Positions 39,884-49,210 are shown, counted from the stretch's first letter. The stretch is DNA of 64,000 bases from Pseudoclavibacter triregionum (GCA_910822395.1 OU365335.1:682001-746000); one strand, 5' to 3'. Notes: generated by a model not told the origin, from the sequence alone. Numbers and translations: made by a program.

Positions 39884-40084
39884 TCAGGAGGCCTTCGCCG
39901 CGAGATAGTCGAGGGTGGCCAGTCGACGGACGAGGCGGACCACCTCGTCGTCGTAGCGGCCGAGCATGGCGTTCTCGCGCAGCACGGCGGGGTCGGCCGT
40001 ACCCACGGACTCGCTGAGGCGACTCGCGATCTCGCGTCGCTCGGCCTCGGCCTGTTCAGCCGTCAGCGTCTCGATCTTCACCAT
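39884..40084 (-). CDS. Small hypothetical protein paired with the 243-residue protein
   Basis: A 66-residue, mostly helical protein (TAEQAEAERREIASRLSES, then YDDEVVRLVRRLATLDYLAAK) with no recognised domain. I place the start at 40084 (MVKIETLTAEQ), preceded by GAGAGAGGAT. It lies immediately upstream of the 243-residue gene. The small-then-large coupling resembles two-gene toxin-antitoxin loci in layout only; there is no sequence evidence for that role. Confidence 0.6.
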   Translation of the reverse strand: MVKIETLTAEQAEAERREIASRLSESVGTADPAVLRENAMLGRYDDEVVRLVRRLATLDYLAAKAS

Positions 40085-40149
40085 GGCCCCATCCTCTCTC
40101 TCGGGGCACGAGGATCGCATCAGCCACGGACATTTCCTTCGGCACGACC

Positions 40150-40998
40150 TCAGCCGGAGCACCATCCGGTGTCGCCGAGGCAGGCGCCGGAGGCGTCTTC
40201 GACGGCCGCGATCGAGCCGTCCTTCGCGAGCCAGACGCGGCTCGTCGGGCCGCTCGGCCCGATGCCGAATGAGGCCGCGGGCTCGGCGCCGGGCTTCGGG
40301 CGGCGGAACTCCCAGTCCCAGACCTGCCCTTCGAGGCCCGCGCGGGAGACGACGTCCCTCTTGGCCTGCAGGATCGGGAGCGGGCCGAAGGCGGCCGGGT
40401 CGAAGGCGAGCGCGGGGTCGAGGGGATCCGGGTCGATGACCATCGCGTGCGGGGCCTCAGTCGGCCGGCGCACGAGGCGGAAGACGCCCGTCGCGCCGCC
40501 CTCCGGCTGCGCGACCGCCCCGTCGACGTGGACGAAGCCGTTGAAGGAGCCGATCATCCCGACCTGCGGGGCGTACTCGGCGACGATCTCGTCGACGGCG
40601 GCGCGGACGTCCTCGAAGGCGTCCGGCGAGCGGTGCGGCACGCGCTCGACGCGGTCGATCGTGAGGCCCATGGCATCCGAGGAGCCCTCGGGGTCGGGCA
40701 TCGAGAGCTGCACGTGCATGGCGTCGTCGATCGTGAGCGTGGGGCCCGAGCTGTAGTCGTCTTTGCGGAGGCCCCAGGCGCGCTCGACGGCGGCGAGCGG
40801 CAGCTCGGCGGGCGTGAGGGCGATGCGCGGATCCCAGCGCTGGAGCTCATCCGGCGAGAGGGTCTCCTCCCACTTCGACCCGGGCATGGCCGACTTCGAG
40901 AGCCCGCGGATGACGTCGCCCGCGAGGAGCGAGACGGAGAGGAGCTCGTCGGAGGCGCGCACCTGGCGGTAGCCGACGGCGCCCGGCGTCTCGGCCAT
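40150..40998 (-). CDS. Hypothetical protein, 282 residues or longer
   Basis: Unrecognised cytoplasmic protein. The frame is open far beyond 40998, but no ATG, GTG or TTG occurs between that ATG and about 41180, even though GFCGEGTLRRELEALMAETPG just before and around it looks coding. Features include YRQVRASDELLSVSLLAGDVIRGL, a DAMHVQLSMPDPEG segment, IVAEYAPQVGMIGSFNGFVHVDG and a final WLAKDGSIAAVEDASGACLGDTGWC with two cysteines. Its likely promoter region is shared with the divergent transporter gene. Function unknown; start uncertain. Confidence 0.6.
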   Translation of the reverse strand: MAETPGAVGYRQVRASDELLSVSLLAGDVIRGLSKSAMPGSKWEETLSPDELQRWDPRIALTPAELPLAAVERAWGLRKDDYSSGPTLTIDDAMHVQLSMPDPEGSSDAMGLTIDRVERVPHRSPDAFEDVRAAVDEIVAEYAPQVGMIGSFNGFVHVDGAVAQPEGGATGVFRLVRRPTEAPHAMVIDPDPLDPALAFDPAAFGPLPILQAKRDVVSRAGLEGQVWDWEFRRPKPGAEPAASFGIGPSGPTSRVWLAKDGSIAAVEDASGACLGDTGWCSG

Positions 40999-41173
40999 GA
41001 GCGCCTCGAGCTCGCGGCGGAGCGTCCCCTCGCCGCAGAAGCCGTTCGGGTCGAGCGAGAAGCCGCGGACGGCCCACTGCGCGATCGGGGCGGAGAAGAT
41101 CGGGAGGGCCGCGGCGCCGTTCCGCGGTAGAATCGTCCTGCGAGCGACGCGAACCCAGACCAGGGCACGGCGG

Positions 41174-41844
41174 ATGCCCGGGAGGCAGGGCACCCCGTCA
41201 TCGAGCCGAGCCGTCTCCGCCGGGCCGTCCTCCTCGTCGCGGGCCTCAACCTCGCCTACTTCGTCGTCGAGGGCGGCGTCCCGCTCGCGATCGACTCGGT
41301 GTCGCTCCTCGCGGACTCGGTCGACTTCCTCGAGGACACGGCCGTGAACCTCCTCATCGCGCTCGCGCTCGGGCTGCCGCTCGCGAAGCGCTCGCTCGCG
41401 GGGAAGGCGATGGCGCTCATCATCCTCGTCCCGGCGCTCGCGGCGGCCTGGCAGCTCGTCGCGAAGCTCGGGGCGCCGGAGCCGCCGGACCCGCTCTCGC
41501 TCATCGTCACCTCGAGCGGGGCGGCGCTCGTGAACCTCGCCTGCTCGGTCATCCTCGCCCGCGTGCGCGCCCACGGCGGCTCGATGACGACCGCCGCCTT
41601 CGTCGCCGCCCGCAACGACGTCATCGTGAACCTCGCGATCATCGCGATGGGGCTCATCACGATGTGGACCGGCTCGGGCTGGCCGGATCTCCTGCTCGGC
41701 GCGATCATCATCGGCCTCGCGCTCTGGGCCGCTCGCGAGGTGTGGGAGGTCGCCGAGGAGGAGCGGCTCGCCGCGAAGGCGCTGGCCGGCGAGGAGATCG
41801 ACCAGGGCACCGGCGGGCCACGCGCCGTGGCTAGCATGCGCGCC
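41174..41844 (+). CDS. Cation-diffusion-facilitator-like transporter, apparent frameshift at start, no stop before the MFS gene
   Basis: A membrane protein of about 210 residues with several hydrophobic segments (VLLVAGLNLAYFVVEGG, then SLLADSVDFLEDTAVNLLIALALGLPLA, LIILVPALAAAWQLV, IAMGLITMWTG) resembling CDF-family proteins. In its frame no start codon precedes the first segment. If one C is restored to ACCCCG at 41192-41197, the ATG at 41174 reads MPGRQGTPVIEPSRLRRAVL, with a TAGAAT box at 41128. The frame then runs without a stop into the MFS gene, either a fusion or a second error. Confidence 0.6.
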
Positions 41845-43317
41845 ATGACGACCCCCGACGTCCCCCGAGCCGAGCGCGAGCCGCAGGCCGTCGGCGCCGC
41901 CCCCGGCGCGGTCACGACCACCGACGGCGCCGAGCAGGTGCCCGCACGCGAGCTCTCGCGCCGCGCCCGCGCCTGGATGCTCTACGACGTCGGCAACTCC
42001 GCCTTCCAGGCCATCTGCGTCACCTTCGTCTTCGCGACCTACCTCGCGAGCGACCTCTTCCTCGACCCGGCCGTCGCCGCGCTCGGCAAGGCGAACCCGC
42101 AGGACCCGGCCTACCTCGCCGCGCAGGCGTCCTCGACCTCGCTCATCGCGATGTTCGACACCGTCGCCGCCGTGCTCGTCGCCCTCATCGCCCCGGCCCT
42201 CGGCGCCCGCTCCGACGGCTCGGGCCGCCGCAAGCTCTGGCTCGGCGTCTTCTCCGGCATCATCATCGCCGCGATGGTCGGCATGTTCTGGATCGCGCCC
42301 GACCCGAAGCTCCTCTTCTGGGGCGCGCTCCTGCTCACGATCGGCGTCGTCTTCTCCGAGTTCGCGGGCGTGAACTACAACGCGATGCTCTCGCAGGTCT
42401 CGACGCCGAAGAACGTCGGCCGCGTCTCCGGCATGGGCTGGGGCTTCGGCTACCTCGGCTCGATCGTGCTCCTGCTGCTCCTGCTCGTGCTCTTCATCCA
42501 GGGCTTCGGCAAGGACGGCGTGGCCGGGCTCCTCGGTGTGCCCTCGGGTGCCGGCGGCGAGGCGCTCAACATCCGCATCTCGGTCCTCGCCTCGGCGTTG
42601 TGGTTCGCGGTCTTCCTCGTCCCGATCCTCCGCCGCGTGCCCGAGCTGCCCCGCGACCCCGCGCGGGCGAAGCGATCCTTCTTCGCCACCTACGGCGAGC
42701 TCTTCCGGACGATCGCGAACCTCGCGAAGAAGGCCCCGAAGGTGCTGCTCTTCCTCGTCGCGAGCGCCGTCTACCGCGACGGGCTCAACGCCGTGTTCAA
42801 GTTCGGCGCCATCCTCGCCGCGCAGGTCTACGGCTTCAGCTCGAGCGAGGTCATCTACTTCGCGGTCGCCGCGAACCTCGTCGCCGGCCTCGGCACGCTC
42901 GCCGCGGGCGTCGTCGACGACCGCTTCGGGCCCAAGCGCGTCATCGTCGGCTCGCTCATCGGGCTCGTCGCCGTCGCCGCGATCGTCTACCTCCTCGGCG
43001 AGGACAAGGTCGTCTTCTGGATCTTCGGCCTCGCGCTCTGCCTCTTCGTCGGGCCCGTCCAGTCGTCGAGCCGCTCCTACCTCTCGCGCATCACGCCCGC
43101 GAACCGCGAGGGCGAGCTCTTCGGGCTCTACACGACGACGGGACGCGCGGCGAACTTCCTCGCCTCGGCGCTCGTCGCGATCTTCCTCGCGATCTCGAGC
43201 GACCCGAAGCTCTCGATCGTCGCGATCGGCATCGTCATCCTCGCGGGCCTCCTGCTCGTGCTGCCGGTCGAGGCGCGGCCGACGCACGCGCGGCTCGGCG
43301 CCGCCCCGGCGGGCTAG
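41845..43317 (+). CDS. MFS transporter, UMF1/Atg22-like
   Basis: A 490-residue permease with 12 hydrophobic segments. RARAWMLYDVGNSAFQAICVTFVFATYLASD is the hallmark opening of the UMF1 family; GARSDGSGRRKLWL is the first cytoplasmic loop, and VGPVQSSSRSYLSRITPANREGELFGLY a conserved late loop. Substrate unknown; eukaryotic relatives export amino acids. TAGCAT lies seven bases before the ATG at 41845, giving it an own leaderless promoter, although the reading frame is open from the preceding gene. Confidence 0.85.
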   Translation: MTTPDVPRAEREPQAVGAAPGAVTTTDGAEQVPARELSRRARAWMLYDVGNSAFQAICVTFVFATYLASDLFLDPAVAALGKANPQDPAYLAAQASSTSLIAMFDTVAAVLVALIAPALGARSDGSGRRKLWLGVFSGIIIAAMVGMFWIAPDPKLLFWGALLLTIGVVFSEFAGVNYNAMLSQVSTPKNVGRVSGMGWGFGYLGSIVLLLLLLVLFIQGFGKDGVAGLLGVPSGAGGEALNIRISVLASALWFAVFLVPILRRVPELPRDPARAKRSFFATYGELFRTIANLAKKAPKVLLFLVASAVYRDGLNAVFKFGAILAAQVYGFSSSEVIYFAVAANLVAGLGTLAAGVVDDRFGPKRVIVGSLIGLVAVAAIVYLLGEDKVVFWIFGLALCLFVGPVQSSSRSYLSRITPANREGELFGLYTTTGRAANFLASALVAIFLAISSDPKLSIVAIGIVILAGLLLVLPVEARPTHARLGAAPAG

Positions 43318-43336
43318 TCGGAGTCGCTCCGCCTGG

Positions 43337-43400
43337 GGATTCCGCAGAGAGCGCCAGATGCCCCCGCATGCGGGACATCTCCCGCTCTGCGCGGATTCCG
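43337..43400. repeat. Imperfect long palindrome
   Basis: GGATTCCGCAGAGAGC ... centred on CCGCATGCGG ... CGCTCTGCGCGGATTCC pairs along most of its length. It lies 20 bases beyond the MFS stop and probably terminates it. Confidence 0.65.
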
Positions 43401-43462
43401 GATCGGGCGAGGCGCCGCCTCGAGACGGCCGCTTGCGGCCCCCTCGATCTCCTCAGCGTCGT

Positions 43463-43529
43463 CCAGATTTCCACCCAGACGGGGTGGAGGCCGGATATTT
43501 CCTTGTGCCGCGTGTGGGTGGAAATCTGG
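43463..43529. repeat. 15-bp inverted repeat with 37-base loop
   Basis: CCAGATTTCCACCCA at 43463-43477 and its exact complement at 43515-43529. The 375-base gap 43318-43692 carries these palindromes and a degenerate REP unit near 43416-43458, and no gene. Confidence 0.8.
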
Positions 43530-43692
43530 AACGTGGGCGACGACCGGACATGCGACGAGCCCCGGCGCGGGTCGCGTCGGGGTTCGTCGGTCGCGAGGGG
43601 AAGGCTCGCGGGGCGGCGAGGGGAAGGCTCGCCGTCCGGCTTTGTGGCCGGGTTCGGTGGGCCCAGGTCGGGATGATCGGGCCGGGCGCTCG

Positions 43693-43944
43693 CTAGAGCG
43701 GGTCGGCCGTGTGCTCGGAGCGCGTGACGCGGCTGCCGGTGGCGGGGTCGACCTGCGTGCGGGCGGTCGTCTCGACGGAGCGGCGGCGCATCATGTTGAT
43801 GAGGCCGATGACGACCATGAGCGCGCCGGCGCCCATGAGGATGTAGCCGACGAGGTCGAGGTCGATCCAGTCGACGCGGACATCGAGCGCGAAGTTGAGG
43901 ATCGCGCCGATGACGTTGAGGAGGATGCCGGAGCCGATGCTCAT
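43693..43944 (-). CDS. DUF6458 small membrane protein
   Basis: An 83-residue protein with two membrane segments: GSGILLNVIGAILNFALDV and LVGYILMGAGALMVVIGLINMM, joined by RVDWIDLDL, and a hydrophilic tail (RRRSVETTARTQVDPATGS). It matches the actinobacterial DUF6458 family, of unknown role. The ATG at 43944 is well conserved in position (MSIGSGI). It stands alone. Confidence 0.85.
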   Translation of the reverse strand: MSIGSGILLNVIGAILNFALDVRVDWIDLDLVGYILMGAGALMVVIGLINMMRRRSVETTARTQVDPATGSRVTRSEHTADPL

Positions 43945-44159
43945 GGCGGGGCCTTAGGTTCGGGGATGCGAGCCGCGGGAAGTCGGCTCGCGAGGACGGA
44001 TAGGGACGCTATCGAGCCTCGCTCTCGAAGGATCCCCGGATCAGGGGAATCCGGCCATCCCGTTGTCGACGCGTAACCCGGAATCATGACCCACCTGGAT
44101 TTCGCCGCACTCGCCCCTGATGCACCCCATGCGTCCGCACAAGCCTCCGCACGACCCCG

Positions 44160-44216
44160 CAAGTGGCCCCAAGTTTCTGTTCGGGAGGCTCCCGAACAGC
44201 AACTAGGGGCCACTTG
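44160..44216. repeat. Near-perfect palindrome, copy 2
   Basis: Arms run from CAAGTGGCCCC to GGGGCCACTTG through CTGTTCGGGAG/CTCCCGAACAG, with one mismatched pair and one centre base. Closely related to 2918-2964. It lies 23 bases beyond the copA stop. Confidence 0.85.
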
Positions 44217-44239
44217 GGGACGGGTGGGGGCGCAGGGCG

Positions 44240-46696
44240 CTACGCGAAGCGGAGGCGAAGGGCGTTGCCGACGACGAAGAGCGAGGAGCACGCCATCGCC
44301 GCACCCGCGACCATCGGGCTGAGCAGGCCGAGCGCGGCGAGCGGGATCGCCGCGACGTTGTAGCCGAAGGCCCACACGAGGTTCTCGACGATGTTGCGCC
44401 GGGTGGCGCGGGCGAGGCGGATGGCGTCCGCCACGGCCGAGACGTCCTCGCGCACGAGCGTGATGTCGCTCGCCTCGATGGCGGCGTCGGCGCCGGCGCC
44501 CATCGCGATGCCGAGGTCGGCGGCGGCGAGCGCGGGGGCGTCGTTCACGCCGTCCCCCACCATCGCGACGCCGTGCCCGGCCTCCTGCAGCTCGCGGATC
44601 GCCTCGAGCTTGCCCTCCGGGGTCATGCCGGCGCGGATGTCGGAGATGCCGAGCTCCCCCGCGACGCGCGCGGCGACCCGCTCGGCGTCGCCCGTGAGGA
44701 GCACGGGCTCGACGCCGAGGCGGCGCAGCGCGGCCACGGCGTCGCGGCTGGTGGGGCGGATGGCGTCGGCAACGGAGAGCACCGCGGCCGGGCGCCCCTC
44801 GACCTCGAGCACGACCGCGGTCTCGCCGCGATCCCAGGCCCGCTCGACGGCCTCGGCCGCGAGGCCCGCGGCCTGCTCGGACGCGCCGGGCTCGCCGATG
44901 CGGATCGGCGCGGCGGCCTCGAGGGCGTGCCGATCGGGGCGGCCGATCCGCAGCTCGCGGCCCTCCACGACGCCGCGGACGCCGGCGCCGGGCTCGTTCT
45001 CGAAGCGTTCGGGCTCCGGCAGCCGACCCGCGCCGACGGCATCCGCCTCGGCCAGGGCGGCCGTCGCGATCGCGCGGGCGATCGGGTGCTCGGAGGCATG
45101 CTCGAGGACGCCCGCGAGACGCAGGACCTCGGCGCGGTCGAGGCCGAGGAGGCCGGCGTCCGGCAGCAGCTCGATCGAGCGCAGCGCCATCTCGCCCGTC
45201 GTGAGCGTGCCGGTCTTGTCCATGACGACGACGTCGATGCCGCGCGCGGCCTCGAGCGCCTCCGGCCCGTGGATGAGCACGCCCTTGCGCGCGCCCTGGC
45301 CGGTGCCGACGAGCAGCGCCATCGGCGTCGCGAGACCGAGCGCGCAGGGGCAGGCGATGATGAGGACGGCGACCGCGGCGCCGACTGCCTGGCTCGCGGT
45401 GCCGCCGAGGAGCAGCCATCCGGCGAACGTCGCGAGCGAGAGCCCCACGACGACCGGCACGAACACGGCCGAGACGCGGTCGGCGAGCCGCTGCACGGCG
45501 GCCTTGCCCGACTGGGCCTCGTCGACGGTGCGGGCCATGCGCGAGAGCGTCGTCTCGGAGCCGACCCGGATGGCCCGCACGACGAGCGTGCCGTTCGCGT
45601 TCACGGTGGCGCCGGTGACCTCGTCGCCGGGCCCGACGTCGACGGGGACGGACTCGCCCGTGAGCATGGAGGCGTCGACGGCCGACTCCCCCGACTCGAC
45701 GACGCCGTCGGTCGCGATCCGCTCGCCCGGGCGGACCCGGAAGCGGTCGCCGGCGCGGAGCTCCTCGACGGGGATGCGGACCCCGGAGCCGTCGGGGGCG
45801 ATCCGCTCGACCTCGCTCGCGCCGAGCGTGAGCAGGGCGCGGAGGGCCGCGCCCGCCGAGCGCTTCGCGCGCGCCTCGAGCCAGCGCCCGAGGAGCATGA
45901 AGCACGTGACGGAGGCGGCGACCTCGAGATAGAGATGGCTGGAGGCGGACGCGGCGCTCCCGGCTGCGTCGCCGGGCATCCCGGGCATCTCGCCCATGTC
46001 CATCGTCATGCCGATGCGGCCGGCGTCGCCGAGGAAGAGCGCCCAGGCCGACCATCCCATCGCGGCGAGGATGCCGAGGGAGATGAGCGTGTCCATCGTC
46101 GCGCCGCCGTGGCGGAGGTTGGCCCAGGCCGCGCGGTGGAACGGAGCGGCGCCGAAGACGGCGACGGGCACGGCGAGGGCGAAGGCGAGCCACTGCCAGC
46201 CGGGGAGCTGGAGGGCGGGGACCATCGAGAGCAGGACGACGGGGATCGCGAGCGCGAGGGAGGCGAGGAGCCGGTTCCGCAGCGCGCGGGACTCGGCGCC
46301 GCGGCGCTCCCCGGCGTCGCGCTCGGCGAGGAGGAGGGCCTCGCGGGTGGCCGTCGCGTCTCGGACGCGGGCGCCGTAGCCGATCGACTCGACGGCGCCG
46401 ACGAGGCGCTCGGGCGCCCGCTCGGCGGCGGGGGCCTCGGGGTCGAAGCGGATCTCGGCGCGCTCGAGGGCGAAGTTCACCTGGGCGTCGACGCCCTCGA
46501 GGCGGTCGAGGGTGCGCTCGATGCGGGCGGCGCAGGCGGCGCAGCTCATGCCGTCGAGGTCGAGGACGAGGTCGGCGGGGGCGCGGCGGTCGGCGGGGGC
46601 GGGGGCGCCGGCCGACTCGTCGGCGCCGGTCGGCGGGGCGGCCATCGGCTCCACGGCGGGCTCCCCGGCCGCGAGGGGCGTGCGGGCCTCAGGCAT
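44240..46696 (-). CDS. copA: Copper-exporting P1B-type ATPase
   Basis: Pumps Cu(I) out of the cytoplasm. The 818-residue protein has one N-terminal metal-binding domain (GMSCAAC), eight membrane segments, the transport-site motif CPC in IIACPCALG, the phosphorylation motif DKTGTLT, the SEHPIARA motif and [10 protein letters not shown]. An extracytoplasmic loop is Met-rich ([13 protein letters not shown]), possibly a copper exit or chaperone docking site. It overlaps copZ by eight bases and is the last gene of csoR-copZ-copA. Confidence 0.96.
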   Translation of the reverse strand: MPEARTPLAAGEPAVEPMAAPPTGADESAGAPAPADRRAPADLVLDLDGMSCAACAARIERTLDRLEGVDAQVNFALERAEIRFDPEAPAAERAPERLVGAVESIGYGARVRDATATREALLLAERDAGERRGAESRALRNRLLASLALAIPVVLLSMVPALQLPGWQWLAFALAVPVAVFGAAPFHRAAWANLRHGGATMDTLISLGILAAMGWSAWALFLGDAGRIGMTMDMGEMPGMPGDAAGSAASASSHLYLEVAASVTCFMLLGRWLEARAKRSAGAALRALLTLGASEVERIAPDGSGVRIPVEELRAGDRFRVRPGERIATDGVVESGESAVDASMLTGESVPVDVGPGDEVTGATVNANGTLVVRAIRVGSETTLSRMARTVDEAQSGKAAVQRLADRVSAVFVPVVVGLSLATFAGWLLLGGTASQAVGAAVAVLIIACPCALGLATPMALLVGTGQGARKGVLIHGPEALEAARGIDVVVMDKTGTLTTGEMALRSIELLPDAGLLGLDRAEVLRLAGVLEHASEHPIARAIATAALAEADAVGAGRLPEPERFENEPGAGVRGVVEGRELRIGRPDRHALEAAAPIRIGEPGASEQAAGLAAEAVERAWDRGETAVVLEVEGRPAAVLSVADAIRPTSRDAVAALRRLGVEPVLLTGDAERVAARVAGELGISDIRAGMTPEGKLEAIRELQEAGHGVAMVGDGVNDAPALAAADLGIAMGAGADAAIEASDITLVREDVSAVADAIRLARATRRNIVENLVWAFGYNVAAIPLAALGLLSPMVAGAAMACSSLFVVGNALRLRFA

Positions 46697-46895
46697 CCGC
46701 GAGCTCGTACCCGGCCTCCTCGACGGCCGCGGCGAGCTGCTCGCGGGAGACGGGGGCCTGCGACTCGAAGGCGGCGGTGCCCTCGGCGGCCGAGACGCGG
46801 ATCTCGGAGATGCCGGGGAGCTTCGCGAGCTCGGCGGTCACGGCGCGCTCGCAGTGGGCGCACGTCATGCCGTCGATGCGGAGGGTGGTGGTCAT
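46689..46895 (-). CDS. copZ: Copper chaperone CopZ (heavy-metal-associated domain)
   Basis: A 68-residue single HMA domain with the copper motif GMTCAHC near residues 9-15 and the ferredoxin-like beta-alpha-beta pattern. It delivers Cu(I) to CopA or CsoR. Its stop overlaps the copA start region, and GAAAGGACC stands before its ATG. Confidence 0.95.
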   Translation of the reverse strand: MTTTLRIDGMTCAHCERAVTAELAKLPGISEIRVSAAEGTAAFESQAPVSREQLAAAVEEAGYELADA

Positions 46896-46952
46896 GGTGC
46901 GGTCCTTTCGGGGGTCCGAATGGCGTGTCGGGCGCGGGCGTCCGGCGCCGGA

Positions 46953-47285
46953 TCAGCTGGAGAGGAGGCGGCCGATCGCCGCCGAGGCCTCCTTGACCTT
47001 CGCGTCGACCTCGGCGGTGTCGCCCGAGGTGACGGCGGCGGTCGCGGCGCCGGCGACGCAGTGGCCGAGGTGGTCCTCGAGGAGGAGCAGCGCGACGCGG
47101 TCGAGGCCGCTCTTCGCGGCGGAGACCTGCGTGAGGACGTCGATGCAGTACTCGTCCTCGTCGATCATCCGCTGGATGCCGCGGATCTGGCCCTCGATGC
47201 GGCGCAGGCGCTTCTGGATCGCGTCCTTGTCCTCGAGATAGCCGTGGTGGCCGGCCGCCTCATGGGCGCTGCAGTGCTCGGTCAT
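46953..47285 (-). CDS. csoR: Copper-sensing repressor CsoR
   Basis: A 110-residue helical repressor released from DNA by Cu(I). The C-H-C copper site is intact: Cys47 (EYCIDVLTQ), His72 and Cys76 (EDHLGHCV). DAIQKRLRRIEGQIRGIQRMIDED is the DNA-binding helix. The histidine-rich start (TEHCSAHEAAGHHGY) may add metal ligands. AGGAGG precedes the ATG at 47285, and a dyad operator lies 24 bases upstream. Confidence 0.93.
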   Translation of the reverse strand: MTEHCSAHEAAGHHGYLEDKDAIQKRLRRIEGQIRGIQRMIDEDEYCIDVLTQVSAAKSGLDRVALLLLEDHLGHCVAGAATAAVTSGDTAEVDAKVKEASAAIGRLLSS

Positions 47286-47308
47286 GTCGCCTCCTGACGA
47301 GGACAACG

Positions 47309-47325
47309 ATACCCCCTGGCGGTAT
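47309..47325 (-). promoter_or_regulatory. Putative CsoR operator
   Basis: ATACCCCCTGGCGGTAT is a near-perfect dyad of the TACCC/GGGTA type bound by CsoR, 24 bases before the csoR start, within the promoter region. Confidence 0.75.
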
Positions 47326-47341
47326 ATTCCGCCGAACCTGA

Positions 47342-47382
47342 GGTGGTTGAGGAGCGAGCGCAGCGAGCGTCTCGAAACCACC
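47342..47382. repeat. REP-like element, single unit
   Basis: GGTGGTTGAGGAGCGAGCGC...TCTCGAAACCACC, with the internal stem GCGAGCGCAGCGAGCG. It lies past the stop of the minus-strand methyltransferase gene's 3' end at 47398. Confidence 0.9.
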
Positions 47383-47397
47383 GGCCCCCGACGGCCC

Positions 47398-49077
47398 CTA
47401 CATGAACGCCGGCTCGAGGAACCCGAGCTCCACGAGCTCCCGGATTGCCGGCGCGAGCGCCGCGCGGATCGCCGTCTCCTCGACGTCGAGGATCGCCGCG
47501 AGCGCCGGCGCGATCTGCGATCCGGCGAGCTCGCCGTCGCACACGCCCACGAAGCCCGCGAGCTCCGTCGAGAGCGGGTACGTCCGCCGGAAGCCGCCGC
47601 CCTGCCGGAGCAGGATCGCGCTCGGGTGCTCGTCGCCGGGCCGCGAGTGCCGCTCCTCCGTGACGTCGCCCGCCACGACGAAGGTCTCGTCGAAGAGCGC
47701 CTCGTCGTCGAGGGATCGCAGCCAGTCGATGCGATCCCACGACACGGCGACGACCGGCCCGAGCGGCTGGCCGAGCTGGTGCGGCAGCGACTCGAAGCGG
47801 CGCAGGGGCGCGGGCGCGCCCTCTGAGCCATCGGGGTTCACGGCGTCCAGCCCGCCGTCGATGCGGCGGAGGCAGAGCAGGCCCATCCCGACCCCGCGCA
47901 CGCCGCGGGCCGCGAAGTCGCGCAGGTAGGCGGCGAACGCCTCGCGCCAGGAGTCGAGCTCGGCGTTCTCGGCCGCGTCGCGGAGCCACATGTCGGCGTA
48001 CTCGACGGGCGTCGCCTCCTCGCGGAGGACGACGCGCGCGTCGAGGTCGTCCGCGAGCCACGAGCCGAGGCGGTCGTGCCAGGTCTCGTCGCCCTCGTGG
48101 ATCTCCCAGTTGCCGAGCATGCAGGCTCGGCCGCCCGGCTCGAGGATGCCCGGCAGCCCGGTCACGAGGTCGTGCACGATCCGGTCGCCCTCGGCGCCCC
48201 CGTCCCGGTAGGTGAAGCGGGCTGCCGCCGTCTCGGACGCGCGGCGCGGGGTGATGACGAAGGGCGGGTTCGAGACGACGAGGTCGAAGCGCTCGCCGGC
48301 GACGGGCTCGAGCATCGAGCCGAGCCTGAGGGCGACGCGATCCTCGAGGCGCTCGGGGTCGAGGCCGAGGGCGGGCGCGTTGAGCAGGAGGTTGAAGCGG
48401 GCGAAGGCGAGGGCGCGGGCCGAGATGTCGGTCGCGGTGACGTGCTCGGCGTGTGAGAGCAGGTGCATCGTCTGGACGCCCATGCCGACGCCGAGGTCGA
48501 AGGCGCGGGCGACGGGCTCGCGCGGGGTGAGCTGGGCGAGCATCGTCGTGGCGGGGCCGATGCCGACGACGTGGTCGCGGCGCAGGGATGCCTCGCGGCC
48601 GAGGCCCCGGGCGGCGCGCTCGCCGAGCTGGGCGCCGCCGAGGTCGGAGGCGATCCACCAGGTCGCGCCGTCGGCCTCGTAGGGGCGCAGGTCGGCGAGG
48701 GCGACGGCCCAGCGCTCGCCCTCGCCCGTCGGCAGCTCGGTCTGCTCGGCGAGGCGGAGGCGCTCGAGGAGCGGGAGGGCGGGGACGCGGGCGGGCTCGA
48801 CGGGGACGCCGAGGAGGAGCAGCTCGATGAGCGCGCCGAGGTGGCCGCCGCGCTCGGGGGCCTGGGCGAGGGCGCGCTCGGCGGGGACGAAGAGGTCGCG
48901 GTGCATGGCCTCGGCGGCCTCGGCGCCGAGGAGGCCCTCGGTGCCGTCGACGTCGAAGCGGGCGCGGACGAGCAGCTCCCTCAGCTCGGCGAGCGCCGCG
49001 GCGTCGCCGCTCTCGGGCGCGTCGCGCGGGTCGTCGAAGGCGTGGGCGTCGGGGGTCTGCTCGCTGGGGCTCGGCAC
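47398..49077 (-). CDS. Class I methyltransferase with NPPF motif (DUF7059-type)
   Basis: A 559-residue protein: an N-terminal helical domain (1 to about 180, LRELLVRARFDVDGTEGLLG), a central SAM-binding domain (RAFDLGVGMGVQTMHLLSHAEHVTATDIS), the NPPF motif in LVVSNPPFVITPRR, and a C-terminal extension with winged-helix character. The NPPF motif implies methylation of an amino group on nucleic acid or protein. This large architecture is common in actinobacteria and usually uncharacterised. The GTG at 49077 has GAGACT six bases upstream, so the start may be leaderless. Confidence 0.82.
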   Translation of the reverse strand: MPSPSEQTPDAHAFDDPRDAPESGDAAALAELRELLVRARFDVDGTEGLLGAEAAEAMHRDLFVPAERALAQAPERGGHLGALIELLLLGVPVEPARVPALPLLERLRLAEQTELPTGEGERWAVALADLRPYEADGATWWIASDLGGAQLGERAARGLGREASLRRDHVVGIGPATTMLAQLTPREPVARAFDLGVGMGVQTMHLLSHAEHVTATDISARALAFARFNLLLNAPALGLDPERLEDRVALRLGSMLEPVAGERFDLVVSNPPFVITPRRASETAAARFTYRDGGAEGDRIVHDLVTGLPGILEPGGRACMLGNWEIHEGDETWHDRLGSWLADDLDARVVLREEATPVEYADMWLRDAAENAELDSWREAFAAYLRDFAARGVRGVGMGLLCLRRIDGGLDAVNPDGSEGAPAPLRRFESLPHQLGQPLGPVVAVSWDRIDWLRSLDDEALFDETFVVAGDVTEERHSRPGDEHPSAILLRQGGGFRRTYPLSTELAGFVGVCDGELAGSQIAPALAAILDVEETAIRAALAPAIRELVELGFLEPAFM

Positions 49078-49129
49078 GACCCCAGTCTCCCAGTCCGTCG
49101 GCGCGCCCGTTCCGCCGCGTCGGCCGCCT

Positions 49130-49192
49130 AACTGCGCGAAATACGGGGGTCCGAGGGGATATCCCCCTCGGACCCCCGTATTTCGCGCAGTT
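49130..49192. repeat. 29-bp perfect inverted repeat hairpin
   Basis: Arms 49130-49158 and 49164-49192 are exact complements with a 5-base loop, starting AACTGCGCGAAATACGGGGG. It begins 19 bases beyond the LLM oxidoreductase stop and probably ends that transcript. Confidence 0.9.
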
Positions 49193-49210
49193 GCGTGGGC
49201 CGACGCCGGG

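Noticed and set aside
39147-40084. Toxin-antitoxin call for the two unknown genes
   Set aside because: Only the small-large coupling fits; no recognised toxin or DNA-binding domain.
40999-43287. Very long minus-strand open frame extending upstream of the 282-residue gene
   Set aside because: It is antisense to the MFS gene, Asp/Arg/Glu-rich and without start codons or family motifs in the part next to the gene.
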